Positions 25,883-39,675 are shown, counted from the first letter of the stretch. The stretch: 64,000 bases of DNA from Prinia subflava (GCF_021018805.1 NC_086248.1:100215239-100279238), one strand, 5' to 3'. Notes: generated by a model not told the origin, from the sequence alone. Numbers and translations are program-made.

Positions 25883-27040
25883 AGGTAAACCCAAACCTTT
25901 GCTCAAATCATTGAAAGTTTTTCAATACCACATCTCATTTCTACCATGAGAGCAACTGCAGAGAAACAGACTGAGTCCTTTCATCCTTTCCCTAGTTTTC
26001 AAACTATGGAACTTTCAGGGGAATAAATTAGCTTTGCATACAGTTAATTTCCTAGCCTTATGATAAATACGATTTGAGCCAAAAGCTTTTCAGATTATAA
26101 ATATTCTGCTGGTCTGGGGTTTGTCCAAGATAGCATACCTTGTTGTTCAGTGGAGAACCCGTACAAGACAGAAAAATCCAGAATACTTGACTAGGCAGTT
26201 ATACAACTCTATCATCAGTCATTTTTTTTCAGATAAATGTATACAAATAGAAATAAAAATGCCTTAAAGAAATTTCATCTTCATATGGGTATAAAAATGT
26301 ACATTTGTATATTATAAATGTGATAATTTAAAACCAAAATTCAGCAGCTTACTTTTACCATTAACCATGGAACATTATGGCTCTTCCATTATTATTCCAC
26401 CATCACTCCTGCATAATTCTATTTAGATCAATAAGGTTAGATTGGAATGAAACTACATCATGAAGCTGGTGAATCAGGACCCTTATTTTTGACACATTCA
26501 AGCTTTTCCTGGAAGACCAGATGGTTGCTATGTGTTATTCAGATGAAGTCTAAAAGAACGAAAATACTCAGCATGCTTTTATTATTGGCGTGTTTAGTGT
26601 GTCACCTAAAGAAATCCACAAAGGGAGACAATAAGCCTTCTCAACTGTTTCATGGTAATTACAGCCCTTGTGATAGTGCTACATTAAGATAACAAAATAT
26701 AAAATGTATTTTCAATCAGGCAAAAAAAACCCCAAAACAACCAACCAACACATTTGTAATATTTAAGCAGAAAAGGGACTGCATCAAACAGGTAACTATC
26801 AGTACATTAGACTTGGAATCAAGTGTAACATAATCAAGTTCTGCCTGTGTTTGATACTGCACATTGTCCAACATTTAGAAAGCATATTCTTTGCTCTTAC
26901 CACAAGCCTTACAGATTTTCACTGGGTTTACCAGACCAGTCAGATATCTAATATTAAAACAACATAAAGCTTTAGGCACTTGCTTCAAATGTTGCCTTGG
27001 AGGCCTCAGGTGCTCAGAGGGACATTTTTTATGTACTTAC

Positions 27041-27160
27041 GGTCATTGCACAATGGTCCGCTAAAGGAGGTCATGCTGCAGTCACAACTGAATCCATCCC
27101 ACTGCTGTAGGCACACGCCCTGGTTTGCACAGGAGTCCTCTTGGCACGTTGTGCTGGGGC
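27041..27160 (-). CDS. NRXN1: NRXN1 coding exon: third EGF-like domain (EGF-C)
   Basis: This 120-bp exon encodes one complete EGF-like module between LNS5 and LNS6: [30 protein letters not shown], then [10 protein letters not shown]. All six cysteines of an EGF fold are present (TTC, DSC, GVC, FSC, DC, PLC). The minus-strand acceptor is gttctcactag before GCCCCAGC; the donor is AATGACC before gtaagt, a strong site. The exon is phase-symmetric (1-1). One residue differs from the mammalian protein I recall (CANQG for CSNQG). It is the last NRXN1 exon seen in the window. The next exon should continue after N-D with P-G and start LNS6, but nothing matching it was found between 1 and 27040. Confidence 0.98.
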
Positions 27161-30100
27161 CTAGTGAGAACACACAAAAAAGGACTTGCACTTCGTCTTC
27201 CAAAGAAAGGTACATCTCAGTGTGTCACGCTGAGTAGTGGCCAACATCTCAAATCAAATGAGCAGAGTTACCAAGTCAAACGCACATAAACTCGCTGGTT
27301 TTGGAGCAGCATGTAACATCGAAAGGGGGGGACTTGCTTTAGTTGTAAGATCACTATGTCAAACACATAAGAATGCACAAAATGGAAGCAGAATTATTCC
27401 AGGTACAGTGGGAATGTTAACTTTTTTGTCAGTTATTTGTTAATCTCGTGTCAGACCATTAACTGGGTAAATATTGTTTAAAAACTTCATTATTTCTTCC
27501 TGTAAATACATTTCAAACAGCAAAGCCAGATGCCACATGAATCAAGACTCTGGGATATGAAAGGCTGGATAATAAAATAGAAAAATGAAACAAGTTTTAA
27601 GAAATAATAAAATAAAGCTATGCTACTGTAATTATTTTAATCCCACAAATTATTTGAAATTATTTAGGTCTGAAATTCAGAGAAGTTTGGAATTCTTTGG
27701 CTGGAATGTTGACAGGAACTGATTCACATGCTTTAGGGATCTCATGCAGGTTCCTTCTTAAAGGAGAAATGCAGAAAATCAGACTACTAATGAAGGGGCA
27801 TGCCAAAATGTAACATACACAGGAAAAACAACGCTATTCTATTTCTAGAGAATCATAACTAGACTACTGAAATATAAAGAAATCTCAAAAAGGAATGATC
27901 AAAGCACTAAGGCAGTCACTATACAAACATATTCAAGACTGAAAGCCTTTATGCAAGCAATGCTGGGAAATGAAGGTTCATTTAGCCCTTTGCTTTAGAG
28001 TTGTGAAAGGCAAAATCAGCAATGAAAAAACATGCTTTAGTTCTGAAATTTACAGAGCATTTATTGCAGAAATCCAACTGTGCATTGGGGGTTTCAGTCT
28101 TGTTTAATACACACAGGACTATCTACCTTGCAAATCAGCTTTCATCAATGCAACTTTGTCAGCAAAATAAAAAAGCAAAATATAGTAAATGTTAGTAAGC
28201 AATATTGAAATGGCAGCAAACACAGAAAAAAACCATTCAGAATAAAGTGCATGCTACTGTTAAAGAGAGAAAGAAATGCCATATAATGCAAACAAATTAA
28301 TGCTAATAGCCATAAATCTTCAGGCAAGCCAAAATAAGAAAGCAGTAATTTGCCAGTGTTTTACTAGAAATATAATGGTTAATTGAGCTGATGACATGTA
28401 ATGGAGGAAAATTAAAAGTGTGGGGGTTTTTCTTCCTTGGATAGCTATGAATGCATTAACAGAGTAAATGCATGGCTGAATCCTGACTAGCCCTTTGTCA
28501 TGTTCAGATACACTGAATTCAAGAATAATTAGCACCGTCATCCTCTGTGATCTGCCTTTTTTCTAGTCCTTTCTCTGTGACTGGTGAATGAAGACTGAAA
28601 TACAGACCATGATCCACAGTTTACTATGAGCTCTCACACACATTTCACACTAACTCTTGACACTACAAGGAAAAATTTAGTTCTGGGATTATAAAATTGT
28701 CCCAAATTGTTTTGGAGGAGGCACATCAAATCCATTTGAAACTCTCACAGCCAGTCATTGATGACAGGGCAAAGCTGGTCCAAAGATAAATAAATTAAAA
28801 ATCACACCCCTGAGAGAAATCCTCATAACTCTTCTTTTCTATTACACCTTCAAATATCTTAGTGTGAGATTTTCTTCTGATTTCCTGGTATTTAAAAAAA
28901 ATCCATATGAAATGGTTTAAGTCAACTCAATGGTCCCTTCCTTTAAATGAGGCACAGCTCAGTCTCTGAAGAAGGGCCTGAACAGTCACTAAAGTCTCTG
29001 AGAAGAAAGGCAGGGTACACTGCATCCCCGTCTCAGCAAAATTTTTACTTCTTCTATTTTCTCCTGTTAGGATAACAATAATAATATTGATAGTAAATAC
29101 CACCGTCACCCATAGCTGACTGCAGCAGGCAGAGATTAGATAGTGATTTCCTTTACTTTGGAGTTGTGAGCCCAGAAGTTTAAACATTTGGGCATTACAT
29201 CACTCTTTCTTGAGCAGAGGATTATAATGACAGAATCTCGTAGCTGACAAGACACAATTTTTCTCACCAGATTCTGCTACTCAGAAACTTTACAGAGCTG
29301 AAGTGAAAATATCTGTAGGTGTTTAAATGTTATATATTCATGGATTTATTTACACTTCAGTTATGCAATGTTGAATTTCCTCATCTTTGCAAAAGTAGAG
29401 CAAAAGTCACAAGGACTTGAAAGTACATAAACTGCAGGACCTTGTAGGTACATTAGAAAGTGCATGTGAAAACACATATTTAGAAAAAAATACAAATATA
29501 ATCTCATTTTAAAAGTGAGGTATTTTTCTTTGTATTAAATTGGTCCTTAGCACTCTTGACTTATCTATATTAGTCATTATTCTAAAATTGCCATCAAGAC
29601 TAGCTTGCATATGAGCATTTCTTTTTTGCAAAAGTAGGATTATTTTTCCCCAAAGAACAGAAGAAGACAGTTTAATGGAGGTAAATACTATGATATTTAC
29701 TATAACAAGTTCATCTTTTCCTATACATATATTTATAAAATGAAGAGTTAAGGTAGTTAGTAAAAATACTGTAATACACCCTTCTCTAGCACTTTTTCTT
29801 TTTTCATATTCAATTTTTTTAAATAATCTAATTTATGCAGTGTTCAGACTTTTTAATTGACTGAATTTGTGATCTCCTTTACATTTGTCCTATGTGAGGG
29901 CTTGCATACAATATACATCACAGTAGGCATTATAAACTGACACATAGATGTTTTACAATATATTATAAAAACAACTTTCTTATATTACCACCAAGAATCT
30001 TCATGTATGTTAATACTGTGATTTTTTATATAGTTCATATAATACACAATGTACATTTTACATACACATGTACACACAGTACATTTTTCTTATAACTGTA

Positions 30101-32704
30101 TAAAAACTATGGTTGTGTCACACTTTATCTTAAGTGGGAAAAGGAAGTACAATTGATTTGACTGAGGAAAACTGTTGACAAAATCTGGCTTTGGGGTTTG
30201 CCATTAACAATTCAAAGAGCTAGTTAGCATATTTATCTTTCTAGCCCTTGGTTTCTATCTGTTCTAGTCATTGAAAATTTGTCAACAAGGTGGATTCAGC
30301 CAAGTGTAAATTATTTTTCATGTTCAGTGATAGACACATCTCTCTGCCTGTGGTTGAAGCTTCAAAACGCAAACCTTCCAACTTGCCACAGCAATCCCAT
30401 GGGTGGTCTTGGTAAAAATGTTTAATGCACTTATGTCATGGGTTGACACACATTAATGGCCATCAAATTGAGAAATAGAAATATTTTAAGAACAACAAAA
30501 TCTAACAGATAAAATTAATTCAAAGTAATTTACGGGGGGTTTTGTTTGTTTGTTTGCTTGTTTTTTGTTTCCCCCAATAGGTACCTGAAAGTTGGGGAAT
30601 TCAATCCCATAAATCTGAAAAACAACAAATGCAAGTGCCTCACTTCTCAGGACAGATTTTCCAGAACGTGCTGTCTTACCACTGGACATATACCAGCTAT
30701 CTTTGGGATTGAGAGTGGTGGTGACTAACACTTCCTAAATTACTTCTGCTCCTGTGTCCTGAACACTTTGGACCTGATGTCTCAGGGGACTTCCAGGATA
30801 TACACATCCCATTGCAGGGTGAGATGGGTGCAGAACTTTCAGCTCTGTAGGGATGGAGACAGTCCTGGCTGAACACAGCAGCAGAGGTGGCAGCAGCTTG
30901 AGGCATGCAAGGGTTTTCTAGGAGGCACCTAAATTCACTAGTGACCTAAATCATCTCTTAGGTGGCAGAACACTTTTTTGGACATCTGATTCAATGATCT
31001 GCAAACAAAAGACTGACAGATGGGTCAGACATGAGGACTTGAAGTAAACAAGTGAGATGGAAGGTTAAGCAGAAAGGTTGGAAGGGAACATCTCATTCCG
31101 TGCTGTTAGAGATTTCCTTCTGCAGGCAGAGGACTTTTGAGCAGGCAGTTCTCTGGGACCCTGGCAGCACATCTGGTTTGACCAGTTTGTTGTGTCAGGT
31201 GATTTTGGTGTTGGAAAAAACTCACTCTCTACCAAAAAGGACAATAGCTTATAAATTGTTGGTAGCTTTATTAAATCCACCAGTCGCTGAGTTGTGCCAG
31301 TGGTTTAAAAGGTGAACTCACACACCAGGCCTGTGGCAATATTTCTTTGAAGTACAGAAAATTCATTTAGGAAATGACATAATTTCAAAAGAAGCTATGG
31401 AATGCATAATGGAATTAAGGCATACGTTCACTCTGAAGGGATATTGCAGGGATGGAATTGCTAAAACCATTCAGAAAAGCAGAATCTAATTTTCTGAACT
31501 CAGTGGCAAACTAATACATATTTTTGCACTCCTGAAAGAAATATGCAAAATTCCCATTTTATATTTTTCTGTAGCTTTAGTGTCTGTTTCTATGTACTAA
31601 GAATAGAACTTATATTGCTAACTAAAAGTAGTAGGTAAAGAACAAAAAAGTTCCACTTGTCCAAATTTACTGTAGGCTCAACAAAAGAGACAGACTTTAT
31701 CCACCAGGAAGCTTTATCTCATGAAATTTAAGGAACTCTCCTTGGATTTTTACCATGTCAGTTTGCGCATTTAAAAAAATTGATACCAAATTCATTAAGA
31801 CTCCCACTTGAAATAGATTTTATAGGGTCATTTACACATTTTTCTGTCCAGAGAAGAATGGCACTTGAGAGAAGGGAGAACACATAAAGTTGAACATAAA
31901 CACAAAATCCAGAATTATGTGAATAAGTTAGATATTCAGGGACAGAAAATGTATTCAAATTATTCCATAAACCATAGCAAAAATAACATGGGATCAAATG
32001 ACAGCTGGAAAAATAGCTAGAGATTGACACCCCTGAATTAGAAATACACTTCTTCTAATTCTGTTCTCACTTAAATTTCATGGTATTCCAGATGAGTCAA
32101 TAAAGACATGAAATTGTGAGATAAAACATATTTGTCTGTTACTGATTTCAGATAGAAAGTTTCATGTCAATACTAATCTAAGGGGTAAGGAAAAATAGAG
32201 AAGATTAGTATTAAAAAGTTTCATAATTTAGCCTTGAATTAACCAACTCAAAATGTCTGCTTTAAAATTGGAATTACTAAGCTAATGTCTCAGCATTAAC
32301 TAATGCCTGAGAGTTATGAAGATATAAAGAACTTAATTGAAATGAATTGCTAGTTAATTATCATTAACTAAAATATATCAGAAGTAAAAAAACACATGCA
32401 AAAATATCTTGCCACTGGAGAAGTAAGGAACCTATATTTAACATTCTGAAGTTAACTGATATTCTCAGATCAATCTCTGTGCTTTAGGGCAGGCACATGC
32501 CTATCTCCATAATACCAAAACCCACAGCCTTTATGTAAGGAAGGGTCAAGCAAGATCAATTAGAAGCAGGTAAAATATAGTCTCTTGATATATGGAGCGT
32601 AAATATCGAAAAAACCCTGCAGGATTGGCACAGAACTTTCACTATGATATATGTATATATTAAAAAAAAAATCCCCAAACAAACAAAACCAGCATATTTA
32701 ATAC
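27161..32704 (-). other. NRXN1: NRXN1 intron (5.5 kb) between LNS5 and EGF-C
   Basis: Bounded by gtatta (32704) and tctcactag (27161) on the minus strand. It is mainly unique AT-rich sequence. A T/G-rich simple stretch lies near 30540-30570. No transposon, RNA gene or further exon was recognised. The short open frames here have no domain features. Confidence 0.85.
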
Positions 32705-32878
32705 CTTCACATCCTCTTTCTATTTGTCCATTGCAGAAGAGAGCATCTGAGATGAGATCGGGGAGCCGTCCATTCAAGTCAACTGATGCAAGGCAGCCTT
32801 GGAATCCCTCCTTTGCGTGCACCAGTTTGGGCAAGGATTTAAACATTTCTTTGGCCACTCCTCCAATATACAAATCAC
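32705..32878 (-). CDS. NRXN1: NRXN1 coding exon: end of LNS5
   Basis: This 174-bp exon encodes [55 protein letters not shown] and CEG. It is the C-terminal part of LNS5 with its closing cysteines (GFQGC, ALFC, RGC). The minus-strand acceptor is tttcttctcaacag before GTGATTTG; the donor is GATGTGAAG before gtatta, which is weak after +3. It starts and ends in phase 1 and its length is a multiple of three, so it is a symmetric exon whose removal would keep the frame. The residues VAKEMFKSL differ from the mammalian VAKETYKSL by two conservative or surface changes. The LNS5-specific [15 protein letters not shown] separates it from NRXN3, which has [15 protein letters not shown] as I remember it. 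Confidence 0.97.
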
Positions 32879-33225
32879 CTGTTGAGAAGAAATAAATATT
32901 AGATACAAAAAAACCCCAGCAGAACCTTTAACTCACTTAATCTTTTGGCCTTTTTGTGCTGAATGATAGATCCTTCCAAAAAATATTCTTTGAAATAAAT
33001 GTAGAAGAAAACAAACACTGATAACGTGTATGATACTACAGCATTGCAGGACTCTATTTTTTCAAATGTAAACGTACACTTCAAATTTGTGTGGCTGATT
33101 GCTTAGAAATACTTGGGCATGCTTTCAATATGCCAGCTCATGTGCTCGGGAAACATGCATCTATTTCAGAGAGGAGGATTAAATCACAGAATCCCCACCT
33201 AGAAACTCATCTAGCACTAATGCAA

Positions 33226-33307
33226 TTGTTCATCTTTTTGTTGAACATAATTGTTCATATAATTGTTATCAAATTTGTTCATACAATTTGTTCATATAAT
33301 TGTTCAG
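33226..33307. repeat. AT-rich cluster of TTGTTCA motifs
   Basis: The octamer ttgttcat or its close variant ttgttcag occurs five times in about 82 bp (starting near 33226, 33251, 33275, 33288 and 33300), and the inverted form ttgaacat is present at 33241. The spacing is irregular at 11-25 bp. It is a degenerate short tandem repeat. Four of the units also contain or adjoin attgtt, which resembles the SOX-factor site. Confidence 0.6.
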
Positions 33308-36300
33308 TATTCAGGGAAGCTGACCACAGACCATGCCAGTGATGGATACAGCACAGTGAGATAAAAGGCAATAGAGGAAGCACCAAGATCCACCCAAAGT
33401 CCGTGGATCCAGAATCATCCATTCAGAAGCACACCAAGAAATTAAAGATGGAGGGACACATGAAAGGAGAAGCTTAGAGATATCATTGTTAAACAGCAAA
33501 ATGACCACCTACCCCCACTGAAACTCGTGTGGGAGCAAGGGGAGTTAGGTCCCTTTTAAACAGCAATATGAACACTGAGCAAATGGAATTGTGTTTTTGA
33601 AAATAGTTCTAATGACACATACCTATAACAAACAGCTTGCTCTGATAAACCTCAGGCAGCTTACTCAGGACTGAAAATCGGTGCTTTTCTCCCTTCAAGT
33701 AATTCCTAGATCTGCAACAGACTTACTTTGAAAGGACATAACTTTAACTTTCCTCTTCAACACCGAAGGGAGGATACTTTTTGTTTTAAAACAATTCAGG
33801 CTCTATATTTCTTACATGTGTGGGGTGTGTCTGGCAGACAGAATGTCGCCTTTCAATCCAACATAACCATAAGAATCTCCCTAAGTGTGCCTCAAGTGTC
33901 AAGTTGCAGGTTTAACCAGGTTCTTTCCCTACCTACTGCTGAGGACATGCAGCAGAAAAGAACCTGGCTCCTGCTTGGTCAGAGAAGGGAATCAGGCACA
34001 GCACAGCCTCTGTTTAGGCATTAAATTCTTATTGATTATATATTTTTTTGCTAGCACAAATTTTCAGCAGTTTATCTGAATATACATTCTAATCTACATT
34101 GTGCTTTCCAGAACAATCCCTAGTCTGGCTGATTTTGGAGCCTAGGCCAGGTGCTCTAGTACCAAAGAGTGATTTCTGCATCACCTCAAATGTAAGACGG
34201 TTGATTTCCTGTGTTTGCTGAGTTTTACAGTGACAGCATGTACTACTGCCACTACCCCATGTGGCTGATTTTCATCTCCTTCTGATTGGTGTAAATCACA
34301 GATACACCTTTTACTGGTTCTCCTGGCATATTTCTTGTTTGAAAGGGACTGCAAACTAGTGCTGTTTGAATGGTTTACGGTTTACCTGTGAGGAAATAGC
34401 CTGAAACAATAAATGTGTGTAAGACTGAGAAAAATCTTTAGTAACCACATATCATCCCTAAAATTCAACTGCATCTGAATTAGTGAAATAGACAGAAAAT
34501 GGAACATGCTTAGGAAAACACTTATTTACATATAGAATTTATAAGCAAACCAACCAAAAGTCTTAGCAACCTTTGTAGCATCGTATACTAAGACTTTATC
34601 CATTCTATGTAGATAATTTGGAAAATTTGGAAATTTGCTTTCCTCTACAGCTCTGAGGTACAATATAAATATCACAAGCATGAGATTAAATGTAACAGAT
34701 TAAAATATGGTGATCCATCTGTTACCACAAATGGGATCTAATTCATTCACAGCAGAAAGATTCCTGCATTTTTCAATATGCTGAACTGAAAACAAAGTTA
34801 AAACACTTGTATAATGATAAAGGCTCTTCATCTTTTTCTGTGATGGAACATCTAGAAAGCAAAACCTTTCCAGGTTTCCTGAAGCTTTGTGCCTTCAGTC
34901 ACTGCCAGCTCAGAATAGAGAGATAATTCATCTCAGCTGATCCCAGTAGACTTAAAAGAGGGAAACCATCCCAAAGAATAGTATTAAGAAAATGACTTCT
35001 AGGATAAAAAAGTAAAACTTATCTATTGCACATGACATGTGCAACCTCTTTTTAAAAATATACTGCCCAAACAACCCCTTTTATTCTGTGATTAGTTACA
35101 TCTTCAAAACCACAACCTTTTGTATTGATTCCCCTGCTAATTCCTGATATCCATCTCTCAAACATATTGAGACTGCTATATACAGTCATGCAGCTGCTGC
35201 CAGTTATGATGGATGGCTAGCAGAAGTCCAGGTCAGTGTGCCAACATATAAGCTGGAACTCAGAATATTTGCTCCTGAAAATATATACTGGAATATTGCC
35301 AATTAGGTATCATATGCAGTGAAGTACAAAATATTGAGTACATGTATATGTATATGACATATAATATTCCTCCTGTGTATTTAGAGTACCTTAAGAGTGT
35401 TGATAATTAGACTGATCATTTTATACTAATAAAGATACAATTTTTACAAAAAACATGTTCTGGGTAATAATTTGTTGATGTTCAAAATAACTTTGAGTTT
35501 TGCTTTTAAAAATGAAACGTGCATGTAATTCACACCTAATGCACAAATACATATCTTATGCATTGAGTAGCCATACTGACTATTATACTTCACCTTTCAT
35601 AAAGTATATAAAAGTATTTTTATGACTACGAGTTAATCTTCCCAGATTTAATATCAAGTGTTTAATACCATATGTTTTGAGTTTGTTGCTGCTGGCATGA
35701 AAAGCACTTTCTTTCAGATACAAAATTTTGCTAAGGGATAAGCTCTAGAATTAAAACTCAGATTTCAATTTTTATTTCAAAGTTAGTTAACTTTTTTCAA
35801 TTGGTAATTTTTCTTATCTGCCATCACAAAATTTTTGCACTGTTACTTTTATTTCAGTTAATCCCATCCTACTTTCATGTTCATCTCAATGAAGAAGTAG
35901 TTTCCAACCAAACTCAATCCATTAGACTTTCAGACAAGACAGTATTGGAGGAAATACTGTTAATTAAATTTTTATCTCAAACATGCAATGGCAGAGAGTC
36001 AGAAAAGTTAAAAGATTATCCCTGTTCTACTAAAAGAGACCAGGGGAATCAACACAGTGCAATAAAAATTCCCAGGTTTTCTCTTTCTTAATTCTTACAT
36101 AAGAACAGCTTCACTAGTGGAAATTTTACTCCAGAGCAAATCCCTTCTTGTGTAGCTGCCTACTTACAGGTGTGAATTACATGCAATTTATTTCATGAAG
36201 TAAGGTACCACAGTTCATCAGATCAATAATACAAGATTATGCCACTGTGTAAACTGGCTGGAGCCTAAATGCAACACTAATGCTGCACTGCTACCCATTG

Positions 36301-36632
36301 AAAATGTGCAACCATAATTTCTGGAACTAAAATTCAGATGTTGCCTTCCTTGTACATATTCTCTTCTAAAGTTCAGTTTGATTTTTAAATGCATTCCAGA
36401 AAAAGTCTCATTTTTCTCATAGTAATCCTGGGTTTTTTTTAGTTTTAAAGGAAAATAGCCAATTTACATAAAATAGATGTCAATTGCGATACGCAAAGTT
36501 GCATGTAGTAAGGAGATAGGTAAGGTAATGGAGAGATCCAAGATTTCCTTCTGATCACTGGAAAAGCTTCAAATAAAGCAGTTTATCTGAGAGCAGATCT
36601 CTCAATTCCTTCTTGTAGTAGGAGTCAGTGCA

Positions 36633-36636
<4 letters not shown>

Positions 36637-36684
<48 letters not shown>
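36637..36684. repeat. Long poly-T tract
   Basis: 48 consecutive T followed by cttttctttttgg. It produces a spurious poly-phenylalanine open frame running to 37311, and no gene is supported. Confidence 0.95.
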
Positions 36685-37721
36685 CTTTTCTTTTTGGTGG
36701 GAGTATTGGTTCCTCTCTTTGTTTTTCTGAGGAAAAAAAGAAGAAAAATTATGCTTCATGCATGTTCTCAGTGGCAGGTTCATGGCAGGCCAGAAGAATC
36801 AGCTGTAAGGCAGCACTTTCACCTGCCCATGGCAATGATGGTACCACTCAGTCATGCAGTAAGCACTGATAAAGAGAAGATTTTAGTGGGTTTAATTTGC
36901 ATCTCATACAGGTACTGCAGATCCTCAGTTATTCCAATTGAGTCTTTCCTATTTACACCTATTTATCTCTTTTCTGACTTAGAGCTGATTTCTGCTTTAA
37001 TAACAAGTAAATTTAACACAAACAAATTGCTAGCTAATAAATTAACCCGAGTTCTCAATGTATTCATTATTGGAATCACACTTATGCAAAAGCGCACAGA
37101 ACACCACACAACAGTGAGTCACACACAACTGTTGGTAAAACAAATGCCAAGTCCTCCTGTAATAGCTCATCTTTTTTTATCCCAAGCCTCTGCTTTTCTT
37201 CAAAATAAGAACTTTGCAAATGCTAAATCAAAGAAATGTAAAACAAAGACTGAAGATGCTGTTCTATTTTCTGACAAACAGAAGCTATTAAGAGTTATTA
37301 TCTGGCCCTAGTGACATTGCTGATAGGTCACTTCACAGACTCATCTCCTTTCCTACATTCCTGAGAATTCTTACATGATATATGCTGGTGGACAAAAACT
37401 ATTAACTTCATTTAACAGCTACCATTGTCTTAAAACATCAGTAAAGAGGGAACTGTTTTCCATGTGTTTATAATGGTAACAGCTGAATAGGAATAGTACT
37501 CAGGTGTGACTGCTGCACCTGGACCTCTTAACCAAACCAGCAGCAGTTTGGTACAGGAGATTTGTGACATCAGGGAACAAGTAGTTTAGCCAGGATATAG
37601 TTAGACTTCTTTACTCTCCTAAATCTGTGTGTTTTGTGTACATATCTGGTGCTCATTTCTTGAACACCTTTGCTGGCAAAAAATGAAAACCATTCATTCA
37701 AATAGGGTTCCATGTACGACC

Positions 37722-37740
37722 AAAAAAAAAAAAAAAAAAA
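37722..37740. repeat. Poly-A tract
   Basis: 19 consecutive A followed by gagg. The flanking sequence was not recognised. Confidence 0.9.
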
Positions 37741-39238
37741 GAGGAAATACAACAGGAAGGAATCATGGCTTACTTCTTCGTAATCCACAAATACAAGACA
37801 GTATCTCTGGAATATTTTTATATGCCTAAACAAAACATCTTCAAATCCATCATTCTCTCCAAGAGCAGACATTCTCTCCCACAATCTCTTGTTTTGCAGC
37901 TATTCTTGTTCAGCTGTTCTCCTAATTTCTCTTTCATTTTGGAAGAAGTTGCTTTGTCATGTTTCCAATGTCACATTGTACTAAATCACTACCATGGCTA
38001 GGAATAACAGTGCTTCTGTGGTGTACCACAGCAGTGTTACTCCCCAGGAAGGATATGGATAGCCCTGGCATACCATGGTGGATTCTGAAAACACAGCAGG
38101 CATCTCCACAATTCCTCTATATGACACACGGAAATACAAAGGAACATCTGGCTGTGGTGAAGCCAAGGTGTCAGGCACACTTTTCTCCAAATATGTTACT
38201 TCAAAATGATCAAGCATAAAACAGCTTCTTCCCTCAGGCAGGCAAAGACAAAGAAGGACTGCAAAGACTGAGAAATGCCATAGGGAAAGTCTAATCTCGA
38301 AAGAAAAAAAGTCTTCACTTTATTCCAGTCCCTCCTTAAACAGATGAGCTGCTGTTACCAGATCAGTGGAAATTGCTTCATAGTATCTTAATAATTGCAC
38401 TACAAAGTACATGGTGGAACTCATCCTAAGACAACCCACACAATTCCAACTGATGGTATTTTTAAGGCAACTGAATTGTGAAAATAAATTACTCTACACA
38501 AGCTGAATATGCACTGACTAAAAGAACAGACACCACCCTGGTCGGGAGTCAACGGCTGCTGTCTCAAATGAAAACATCAGGTAGGCATTCAGATGTCTTT
38601 GACATTCACTGAAATATGGGAGCCTACTTGGCCTTGATCACCTTCTCACCTCCCCAGTGTACATCACCCACCTTCTGCACATTTACTTTGTGCAATAGGC
38701 AGAGCACAGTGGAGATTTTTCTTTCGCATTTCAGCACACACTTAAGGAATTGGGCCCAAACAGTAGATGAGTGGTCATTCCAGAGTCTCTCCACACCTTC
38801 ATCAATCCTGAGTAAACATTTGTTCTTTGTTCCACATCCAGAAAGTGTTTGGTCTTTAAAAAAATGTTGATGAGACATAATTGCTCTTTTTTTCTTCATA
38901 AACCAAGAAGACCACTGTGATCATAGCCCATTAATAAACTGAAGAACAGTTGACAAAGGCTTAAATACTGCATCCACACAGCTTCTGCAGCACATACGCT
39001 CCAGCATATGGCTTTTCAAACCCCCTTTGCAGCAGAGAATATGCACTTTGCTGTGCATTCACAGGCCTGCTTGGTGCTAGAGCAAAGCTTGACTGAATTT
39101 TGTCTACCACTTGCAAGGAAGGGCACTTGAGTGAAGACATGAAAATGTAAACTTAGTGTTTTATGTCCACTTACTCACTTCAAAGAGTCCCTGTATCTTC
39201 AGTATTGATTTGTGGTTGATGTCTTTTGGTTTTGATTA

Positions 39239-39275
39239 TTTTTGTTGTTGTTGTTGTTGTTTTTTTATTATTATT
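39239..39275. repeat. TTG/TTA trinucleotide repeat
   Basis: Six TTG units grade into a T run and then TTA units. It is a compound trinucleotide microsatellite. Confidence 0.85.
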
Positions 39276-39515
39276 TTAAGAAAAATAGTATTTTGAAATA
39301 TTTTTCCTATTGGAGTGATGAAATCTATCACTTTTAGACCCTCTCTCAGTCAAGGAGGGAAAGGGTGGCTAGTTTACTTGTCCAGGCTCTGCTGAGTTAT
39401 CTTTCCTTTCAAATACTTCAGGCAAGAGACTGTTTTATGATGTGACAGGTGGTGGCTTTCATCTTTTATATTTCCTATACTGATAACCAAGCAAGGCAAA
39501 ATGTTTACAGGCAAA

Positions 39516-39516
<1 letters not shown>

Positions 39517-39542
<26 letters not shown>
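39517..39542. repeat. Poly-A tract
   Basis: 26 consecutive A following gcaaat. No retrotransposon body was recognised directly upstream. Confidence 0.9.
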
Positions 39543-39546
<4 letters not shown>

Positions 39547-39659
39547 TTTCCTAGGTTAGCAGGTCATTCTTTTGGGAAGAAATATAGAAACTGATCTTTT
39601 CACCCCAATTCTACGCTGCTTTCAGTGTCTTGCCTCAATACCCCATTAAATGTATTGTG

Positions 39660-39675
39660 AAAAAAAAAAAAAAAA
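39660..39675. repeat. Poly-A tract
   Basis: 16 consecutive A in intronic sequence with no recognised element attached. Confidence 0.9.

Larger units (their letters stand above)
1..27040 (-). other. NRXN1: NRXN1 intron downstream of EGF-C (partial, at least 27 kb)
   Basis: Starts with the strong donor gtaagt at 27035-27040 on the minus strand and runs out of the window. Identified contents are three CR1 fragments (5408-5800, 12247-14040, 23650-24455), a 44-bp minisatellite inside the second, a 21-bp tandem repeat, a 63-T run and several microsatellites. The next NRXN1 exon (start of LNS6) and the beta-neurexin first exon, which in mammals lies in this intron, were not found. There is no GC-rich first-exon-like sequence in this part. 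Confidence 0.8.

Noticed and set aside
36628..37311. Longest open frame in the window (227 codons, plus strand)
   Set aside because: It starts within the 48-T run, giving poly-phenylalanine, and the rest has no domain, homology I recognise or splice context. Length is a product of the homopolymer.
38624..38899. 91-codon minus-strand frame overlapping an 84-codon plus-strand frame
   Set aside because: No domain or CR1 motif recognised; overlapping open frames on both strands in low-stop sequence are expected by chance.
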